Shown piece after piece: positions 1 to 3,933 of a DNA stretch of 5,189 bases (its first letter is position 1; every line of letters begins with the position of its first letter). The stretch lies in NCBI GenBank assembly GCA_021781185.1, contig JAJXXI010000526.1, positions 1-5,189 on the forward strand, written 5' to 3'. Origin of the DNA: a bacterium. GTDB lineage: Bacteria > Verrucomicrobiota > Verrucomicrobiia > Limisphaerales > UBA11358. The notes beneath the pieces were generated by a model. The model saw nothing but the letters and a program-made list of their open reading frames with translations. It was not told the origin of the DNA and searched no databases. The position numbers were made by a program, and so were the translations under genes.

Positions 1-119
1 GCGTGCTTGTAGGCCAGCGTTGCGAGTTGTTCCAGAATCTCGACCGCTTGTTTTTTAGTGAGGCTGTTCTTTTCCGCGATTGCCGCGGCGATTTGGGATT
101 TGGTGAGAGCTTTGGCCAT
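1..119 (-). CDS. HU-family DNA-binding protein, N-terminal part (cut by window edge)
   Basis: The minus strand from the ATG at 119-117 reads MAKALTKSQIAAAIAEKNSL and then TKKQAVEILEQLATLAYKHA, open to the left edge. This is the N-terminal helix-turn-helix dimerisation region typical of HU/IHF proteins: the 'T K S Q I..A I A E K..L T K K Q A' spacing and the amphipathic helix that follows. HU proteins are about 90-100 residues long, so only about 40% is visible and the DNA-binding beta-arm lies outside. HU is a small dimeric nucleoid protein that bends and compacts DNA. Whether this is HU proper or an IHF-like paralogue cannot be decided without the arm. No Shine-Dalgarno sequence precedes the ATG, but a TATAAA hexamer ends 11 nt upstream of it. 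The gene is divergent from the YciH gene. Family call is strong from the pattern; function is inferred from the family. Confidence 0.85.
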   Translation of the reverse strand, partial: MAKALTKSQIAAAIAEKNSLTKKQAVEILEQLATLAYKH

Positions 120-393
120 AATGTTGTTAGTTTATATGTGTATTTGGTTAACGTTTACCGGCGCATTAAAGCGGTTGGCGGCCGCTGCGCCAAGAGAAAA
201 CATTGAATTTATTGAGGAAAAATCAATTTCGACCCCGTGCGCTTGACGGCCGCGAGCAGCGGGCGAACCCGGGCTGGCCGGTTCCCCTCGACAGCAGGTT
301 GATTCATCAGGGCGCAAAACAAGTTCCGTCGCTGATCTTTGAGGTTTTCCTTTGCCAGGGAGACCGGGAACGGCTTAGGCTTTCCAAACTTTT
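120..393. other. Divergent intergenic region between HU and YciH genes
   Basis: About 270 bases without a convincing gene; the frames that stay open here are antisense or out-of-frame readings without coding character. It is AT-rich from 120 to 230 and GC-rich after that. Two small dyads are visible. TTGGCG (175-180) pairs with CGCCAA (188-193) around a 7-base loop. ATTGA (211-215) pairs with TCAAT (223-227) around GGAAAAA. Neither is followed by a T-run on either strand, so they are not clear terminators; leader hairpins or operator sites are possible. For YciH, TTGCCA (352-357) and TAGGCT (376-381), 18 nt apart, form a weak promoter-like pair ending 12 nt before its ATG. The region must hold the promoters of both flanking genes unless YciH is expressed from elsewhere. 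Confidence 0.6.
131..136 (-). promoter_or_regulatory. Possible -10 element for the HU gene
   Basis: Read on the minus strand this is TATAAA, five of six matches to the sigma-70 -10 consensus, ending 11 nt before the HU start codon. No good -35 hexamer is found 15-18 nt further upstream; the 17-nt position is GGTAAA. If it is used, the transcript leader would be only about 5 nt. Inference from sequence only. Confidence 0.3.
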
Positions 394-792
394 ATGGCCA
401 CTGCGAAACGTATTGCCACCATGGGCCACGCTGCTTTTGGTCACAATCCATTTACCGCACTTTCGAGTGATGGGCTGCCACCAAACGCGCCCGAACCTTT
501 GCCGATGGCCTCCAATTCCCTCCCCGCAGTTCATGCCACCAAGAAGCATCGCGGCCGCGTGGACATCCTGCGGGTCAAAGCGGGAAGAGGCGGCAAGACG
601 GTTACCGTGGTCAGAAACTTTATGGGAATCGGCCTGCCAGAAAAGGAACAACTCGCCAAGCAGATGCAGCGCGCCTGTGGCACTGGCGGCACGGTAAAAA
701 ACGGCCAGATCGAAATTCAAGGCGATCAGCGCGAAGCCGTCGCCCGCATTTTGAGCGAGGCAAACTTTCATCCCGTCTTCGCGGGCGGTTGA
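394..792 (+). CDS. yciH: SUI1/eIF1-family translation initiation factor (YciH-like)
   Basis: The 132-residue product carries a SUI1 domain over about residues 54-132. It shows the family signatures GRVDILRV, GRGGKTVTVV, GIGLPEKEQLAK, CGTGGTVKNGQIEIQGDQRE and the terminal AGG. The basic loop (GRGGK, 64-68) and the CGTGG...IEIQGD block are the diagnostic parts. Family members bind the small ribosomal subunit. Archaeal and eukaryotic SUI1/eIF1 act in start-codon selection, and bacterial YciH is linked to initiation fidelity. E. coli YciH is 108 residues; this one has a longer Pro/Ala-rich N-terminus containing NPFTALSSDGLPP (18-30). I recall this NPF-x-AL-x(3)-GLPP pattern in relatives, so I keep the ATG at 394. 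ATGs at 421 and 505 are alternatives; 505 would remove the NPF segment. There is no clear Shine-Dalgarno sequence. The next gene follows after 100 nt with its own promoter-like sequence, so co-transcription is uncertain. Confidence 0.9.
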   Translation: MATAKRIATMGHAAFGHNPFTALSSDGLPPNAPEPLPMASNSLPAVHATKKHRGRVDILRVKAGRGGKTVTVVRNFMGIGLPEKEQLAKQMQRACGTGGTVKNGQIEIQGDQREAVARILSEANFHPVFAGG

Positions 793-849
793 CAGGAATG
801 GCGCTCGATAACCTTTGTGTCGTTACAGCCCAGTCGCCACATTCTTCCC

Positions 850-878
850 TTGGAGAGCCCGGATTCTCCCCTTAAAAT
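850..878 (+). promoter_or_regulatory. Sigma-70-like promoter for the OmpA-like gene
   Basis: TTGGAG (850-855) and TAAAAT (873-878) are separated by 17 nt. The -10 matches the consensus at five of six bases and the -35 at three of six. Transcription would begin about 6-8 nt before the ATG at 893, giving an almost leaderless mRNA, which fits the absence of a Shine-Dalgarno sequence there. It also argues against the upstream TTG at 815 as the start. A short dyad, GGAGA (852-856) with TCTCC (865-869), lies inside the element and may be coincidental. Confidence 0.45.
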
Positions 879-892
879 CTCCCGGTCGTGAC

Positions 893-1735
893 ATGAGCGA
901 AAGCAAAAAACCCTTCACGGAACTGGTCTCCAGGTCCAATCAGAACGTCTTTCCCCAAAAACTGGGCTGGATTATGGCGGGCGTCATGACCGTTGCGTTG
1001 ATCGTGGTGGTGTTGTGCTGGGCCACGGCCCTGGGCAAACTGCGCGGACTCGAAGCACTTCGTGCCAAACTGAATGCTGCCAACACCAGTCTGGCCAATG
1101 CGCTGGATCAAAGTCAGAAGGATCAAGGACAGATTTCCGACTTGCAATCCAAAGTCGCGGATCTGGAACAAGAGAAGGCTCAAGCAGCTCAGGCGGCCAA
1201 CAATCTCGAGAATGAAATGCGTTCCGATCTTGAATCCAAGGATGTCACCATTACCAACCTGCTGGGCAAGCTGACGGTGACGATTCTTGATCGCGTAATG
1301 GTTGATTCCGGCGAAGCCAGCCTGAAGCCGGACGGAGAAATGGTGTTGCGCAAAGTGGCGGCCATCCTCGCCGAACATCCCAACCTCCAAATTCAAGTCG
1401 TGGGCCACACCGACAACGTGCCCGTCCACACGCGTTTTGCGAGCAACTGGGAATTGTCCACCGCCCGGGCCCTGGCCGCCGTGCATTTTCTGACCGAGAA
1501 AGCAGGCGTTGATCCGCGCCGGGTCGGAGCGGCTGGTTATGGACAGTATCGCCCCATCGCTGACAATTCCACGCCCGAGGGGCGAGCCAGAAACCGCCGC
1601 ATCGCCATCACCATCCTGCCGGATGATCTCTCGCTGACAGACGCCGGCCCGATCACGAAACCTCCAGCGAACCCGGCGGATGCCTCGCCGGCCACCGGAA
1701 CATCAGACCCTCCACCGGCCGCGCTTTCACAATAA
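893..1735 (+). CDS. Membrane-anchored OmpA/MotB-domain peptidoglycan-binding protein with coiled coil
   Basis: The product has 280 residues. A short polar N-terminus (1-24) precedes one transmembrane helix at about 26-46 (W-I-M-A-G-V-M-T-V-A-L-I-V-V-V). A Gln/Ala/Leu-rich heptad stretch at about 50-125 is a predicted coiled coil. An OmpA C-terminal-like domain follows at about 126-243, with VVGHTDNVPV (169-178), the Asp of GHTDN (174), SNWELSTARA (184-193), GYGQYRPIADN (215-225) and RARNRRIAI (231-239). The HTDN Asp and RNRR Arg are the residues that bind diaminopimelate in this fold. Residues 244-280 are a Pro/Ala/Thr tail. I infer an inner-membrane protein reaching into the periplasm and holding peptidoglycan. 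The layout is MotB-like, but the membrane helix has no Asp and no motA gene is adjacent, so I do not call it a flagellar stator. The ATG at 893 is preferred over an in-frame TTG at 815, which would place a non-signal-like stretch and the promoter inside the gene. Confidence 0.88.
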   Translation: MSESKKPFTELVSRSNQNVFPQKLGWIMAGVMTVALIVVVLCWATALGKLRGLEALRAKLNAANTSLANALDQSQKDQGQISDLQSKVADLEQEKAQAAQAANNLENEMRSDLESKDVTITNLLGKLTVTILDRVMVDSGEASLKPDGEMVLRKVAAILAEHPNLQIQVVGHTDNVPVHTRFASNWELSTARALAAVHFLTEKAGVDPRRVGAAGYGQYRPIADNSTPEGRARNRRIAITILPDDLSLTDAGPITKPPANPADASPATGTSDPPPAALSQ

Positions 1736-1956
1736 TCCCAACGACAACCGCCGGCCTAACAGCCGCCATTTCCATATGAATTTGCCGTGGCAGCGCGCAA
1801 CTTGCGCCCCTCAAAAACATTCCAGTTTGCTTGCGTTTACCTATGAGGGGTGTCAACTGGAAATGAGGTTTTCGAGTAAGATTAGTTGGGTGAGGTATTC
1901 GTCACGCGGAGCACAACGGAGTGGAGCGAAGGCGTGCGCGAAGCGGAGAGGTCGAA
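1736..1956. other. Spacer between convergent genes with inverted repeats and a GGAG-rich tract
   Basis: No gene is supported between the OmpA-like stop and the stop of the minus-strand small gene. The left half holds two interleaved inverted repeats. CCCCTCA (1807-1813) pairs with TGAGGGG (1844-1850). TTCCAGTT (1820-1827) pairs with AACTGGAA (1855-1862). The right half (about 1897-1946) is a purine-rich tract with repeated CGGAG, TGGAG and GCGAAG words. That tract reads as a low-complexity spacer and may belong to a dispersed repeat. The minus-strand open frame across it is a Leu/Arg-rich read-through without family features. Confidence 0.5.
1813..1862 (-). terminator. Possible intrinsic terminator for the minus-strand small gene
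   Basis: On the minus strand, TTCCAGTT (1862-1855) and AACTGGAA (1827-1820) form a perfect 8-bp stem with a 27-base loop, followed directly by TGTTTTT (1819-1813). It lies about 95 nt past the stop codon at 1957. The stem is only half G/C and the loop is long, so it is a weak candidate. A competing stem (1807-1813 with 1844-1850) would exclude simple folding of both as nested hairpins. The plus-strand OmpA-like gene gets no T-run from this structure. Confidence 0.3.
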
Positions 1957-2338
1957 CTAACCGCCGTGAATGATGTTGGCACGCGCCAGGATGCTGCCGA
2001 GGTCGAAGTGCTCGGCGATACCTACCTGGAATTGCTCGTGCAATTTCACGGCCTGGCCCTTGGAGGCAAGTGCAGCGGTCTGCTTGGTGCGGCCGACAGA
2101 TTTGTTCAATATGGCAAGCTGCATTTCCTGTTCCTGCGTGAGAGTGCTGATGCCGCCCTTTTTGTTTTTCATGTTGTTGACATCGGTGGTCACGGTGCCG
2201 ATCAAGGCGCGGGCGGCGGCGGTGTAGCCACCGGGCAGCCGTTCGGCGAGGCGGGGTTGGCCCGGCGGCGGTGACAATGAGGTCGCCGTCGCGCAACAGA
2301 GTGGCGATGGGGAAGTGGAACTTGAAGTCTTCAGTCAT
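1957..2338 (-). pseudogene. Small gene of unknown function, split by a one-base frameshift
   Basis: From the ATG at 2338 the minus strand encodes MTEDFKFHFPIATLLRDGDL and then IVTAAG. That frame then turns into an Arg/His/Pro-rich shadow. The adjacent frame continues naturally from QPRLAERLPGGYTAAARALI (Q codon at 2259-2257) to ...ARANIIHGG and a TAG at 1957-1959. Removing one G from the GGG run at 2263-2261 joins the two halves into a single protein of about 126 residues with consistent GC-rich codon use. No signal peptide or membrane segment is seen. The C-terminal half looks helical and polar (TLTQEQEMQLAILNKSVGR, LHEQFQVGIAEHFDLGSILA). I do not recognise the family. The break may be a sequencing or assembly error in a homopolymer, a real inactivating mutation, or, less likely, recoding. 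Without the shift, a 106-residue product could begin at TTG 2277. The gene is divergent from GH1 and has no evident Shine-Dalgarno sequence. Confidence 0.6.
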
Positions 2339-2383
2339 AGTTTTATTCAGGTGCTGTTCTTTGTATGTTGTTTGCTAACAGAC

Positions 2384-2432
2384 ACGGAAAGTGCGACTCG
2401 CGGGGACGCTGGCCCCACCGGCTGGCTCTTTT
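2384..2432. repeat. GC-rich intergenic repeat-like block (candidate)
   Basis: This block lies between the divergent start codons and contains GCGACTCGC (2393-2401), GGGG...CCCC (2402-2405 with 2413-2416) and two copies of GCTGGC (2408-2413 and 2421-2426). It sits inside an open frame running into GH1 from a GTG at 2391, but its translation has no GH1 features. On the minus strand it reads GASVPASR. I remember that peptide from spurious ORFs in Verrucomicrobia genomes, which suggests a dispersed repeat. That is recollection, not a search result. Confidence 0.25.
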
Positions 2433-2451
2433 TGGCCATCTGCGGAGGAGA

Positions 2452-2541
2452 ATGCCCGTTTTAATGTCACAGGAAGTTTACCTGCGCGTGACGTTTTTTT
2501 GTGTGAGCCACGTGAGGCGGCACGTATGCTGCCCGCCGTAA
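2452..2541 (+). CDS. Possible 29-codon leader ORF ahead of GH1
   Basis: An ATG at 2452 follows GGAGG (2444-2448) with a short 3-nt spacing. It opens a frame MPVLMSQEVYLRVTFFCVSH ending with three Cys/Pro-rich codon pairs and TAA at 2539-2541. The stop lies two bases before the GH1 ATG at 2544, an arrangement compatible with translational coupling. The spacing from the Shine-Dalgarno sequence is shorter than usual, the peptide matches nothing I know, and a frame this short can be chance. If the GH1 transcript begins near 2537 (see the -10 candidate), this ORF would not be on the mRNA. Confidence 0.15.
   Translation: MPVLMSQEVYLRVTFFCVSHVRRHVCCPP
2525..2530 (+). promoter_or_regulatory. Possible -10 element for GH1
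   Basis: TATGCT (four of six matches) ends 13 nt before the GH1 ATG at 2544, the same spacing seen ahead of the HU and OmpA-like genes. A clear -35 is not present at 17-18 nt; TTGTGT at 2499-2504 is 20 nt away. The hexamer contains the alternative ATG at 2526, which has GAGG (2514-2517) eight nt upstream. The two interpretations, promoter or start codon, therefore compete. Confidence 0.25.
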
Positions 2542-2543
2542 AA

Positions 2544-3830
2544 ATGTCCACGACGGCCCAAAAAACGGTTTTGCAATTCCCGGAGAATTTTCTCTGGGGC
2601 ACGGCCACGTCGCCCACGCAGGTGGAGGGGCATGTTGAGAACGAGTGGACCAGCTTCACCGCGCAGGACGGCGGCCACTGCCGGATCGCGTGCGACAACT
2701 ACCACCGCTATCCCGAAGACATCGAATGGATGTCCCGGCTCGGCGCAAACGCCTACCGTTTCGGCCTCGAATGGTCGCGGCTGCAATCCGCGCCGTTCGC
2801 AGCGCTGAACCAGAACGAGCTGGCCCGCTACATCCATCTGCTGGACTGTCTCAAGGCGAAGGGCATCACGCCGATGGTGGTGCTGCATCACTTCTCCAAT
2901 CCGCCGTGGATCAATGCGGCGGGCGGCTGGACGAATGCGACGACAATTCCCGCGTTCGTGGATTTCGTCCGCCAGCTTGTCGCCGCGCTGAAGGAACGAG
3001 TTTTTCTCTGGAACACCTTCAACGAGCCGGACACCTACGCGTGCGTGGCGTATCTGCTCGGCGGCTTTCCGCCGCAGCGCAAATGGAAGCTCGGCCAGTT
3101 TCGCAAAGTGATCGAGCACATGGCCCGTGCCCACGAGCAGGCCGGGCGCGTCATCCAGCGCGACGGCCACGCGGGGCGCAAACCGGAAGTGGGCATCGCC
3201 AAGAACTGGACGTTTTTCCACGCCTACAAGCGGTTTTCGCCATGGGACCGCACCACGGCATTTGCCTGTCATTACACGTTCAACAAGTTCGTGCTGGATG
3301 CGTTTCTAGGCGGCGGGCGGCGGCGGGCCTCGACGTTCATCGGGCTGAATTATTATGGACGGGTGCGCTTTCACCATTTCCGCGCGATGATTCCGGCGAG
3401 CGGCACGCCGGTGAAAACGCTGAAGGATTTCGGCTTCGTTTGCGACGACATGGTGGAGCGGTATCCCCGCGGCTTGGTGAAAATCCTGACGTATCTGCAC
3501 CGGAAATTCCGTCTGCCCGTTTACATCACGGAACACGGCGCGGCGTCGAGCGACGAGGCGTTTCGCGAACGGGACCTGCGTGACAATCTCACCGCGCTGC
3601 ACCGTGCGATGGCCGGCGGCGTGGAGGTGCGTGGATTTTTCTACTGGTCGCTGCTGGACAATTTCGAGTGGCAGTTCGGCTACACGAAAAAATTCGGGCT
3701 GCTGGCCGTGGATTTTGCGGATGAAAAACTTCCGCGCACGATGAAGCCGCTGGCGGAAGTCTATGCGCAAATCTGCCGGACGAATGCCCTGGGTGCCGAC
3801 CCAGCCGGGCCAAAACCGGCATTGGATTGA
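2544..3830 (+). CDS. Glycoside hydrolase family 1 (beta-glucosidase/beta-glycosidase)
   Basis: From the ATG at 2544 the product has 428 residues, at the short end for GH1 (usually about 440-480). GH1 landmarks run in order: FPENFLWGTATSPTQVEG (12-29, with substrate-binding Gln26), ACDNYHRYPEDI (49-60), YRFGLEWSRL (71-80), HHF (115-117), NTFNEP (157-162) with acid/base Glu161, FIGLNYYGR (265-273), YITEHG (327-332) with nucleophile Glu330, and FFYWSLLDNFEW (365-376) with Glu375 and Trp376 of the glycone site. All core residues are present, so I infer a retaining beta-glycosidase of the (beta/alpha)8 fold. Substrate cannot be fixed from sequence. There is no signal peptide, so it is probably cytoplasmic and acts on imported disaccharides or glycosides. 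Oddities are TEHG in place of the usual TENG, a shortened segment after QVEG, and a Gly/Arg run at 256-261 replacing a longer loop. ATG 2526 (434 residues, with GAGG upstream) is an alternative start. GTG 2391 is unlikely because it adds 51 residues with no family features. Confidence 0.93.
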   Translation: MSTTAQKTVLQFPENFLWGTATSPTQVEGHVENEWTSFTAQDGGHCRIACDNYHRYPEDIEWMSRLGANAYRFGLEWSRLQSAPFAALNQNELARYIHLLDCLKAKGITPMVVLHHFSNPPWINAAGGWTNATTIPAFVDFVRQLVAALKERVFLWNTFNEPDTYACVAYLLGGFPPQRKWKLGQFRKVIEHMARAHEQAGRVIQRDGHAGRKPEVGIAKNWTFFHAYKRFSPWDRTTAFACHYTFNKFVLDAFLGGGRRRASTFIGLNYYGRVRFHHFRAMIPASGTPVKTLKDFGFVCDDMVERYPRGLVKILTYLHRKFRLPVYITEHGAASSDEAFRERDLRDNLTALHRAMAGGVEVRGFFYWSLLDNFEWQFGYTKKFGLLAVDFADEKLPRTMKPLAEVYAQICRTNALGADPAGPKPALD

Positions 3831-3833
3831 TGG

Positions 3834-3873
3834 CCGGCGAGGAAGTTGCCGGACTGCGTGCCCGCGAGCAGTC
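3834..3873. other. Overlapping hairpins in the spacer between convergent genes
   Basis: Just after the GH1 stop, CCGGC (3834-3838) pairs with GCCGG (3848-3852). GACTGC (3852-3857) pairs with GCAGTC (3868-3873) around a 10-base loop. They share base 3852. No T-run follows on either strand, so these are only possible factor-dependent or weak bidirectional termination signals between the convergent genes. Confidence 0.2.
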
Positions 3874-3933
3874 GCCCAGTCCGCCCGCCTCAAGCAATCA
3901 AGCCGCCGGGCATGGCGTTCCATTGAACAACAA

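Noticed and set aside
307..771. 154-codon minus-strand frame over the YciH gene
   Set aside because: Antisense to the SUI1 domain and without recognisable features.
815..892. Upstream TTG start extending the OmpA-like protein by 26 residues
   Set aside because: The extension has no signal-peptide or family features and would include the TTGGAG/TAAAAT promoter-like pair; the ATG at 893 is better.
872..1486. 204-codon open frame on the minus strand
   Set aside because: It lies antisense to the clear OmpA-like gene and its product is Gly/Gln/His-rich with no domain.
1957..2277. Programmed frameshifting as the main explanation of the split small gene
   Set aside because: No recognisable slippery heptamer, internal Shine-Dalgarno or downstream structure was found at the junction; an indel in the GGG run is simpler.
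2391..2543. GTG start extending GH1 by 51 residues
   Set aside because: GH1 proteins begin shortly before the FPENFLWG motif; the added residues are GC-repeat-derived and match nothing in the family.
2478..3272. 264-codon open frame on the minus strand
   Set aside because: Antisense shadow of GH1 created by high GC at third codon positions; Arg/Val/Ala-rich without motifs.
2645..3583. 312-codon open frame on the plus strand overlapping GH1
   Set aside because: Out-of-frame shadow of GH1, Arg/Ala/Gly-rich; the GH1 frame carries all catalytic motifs.
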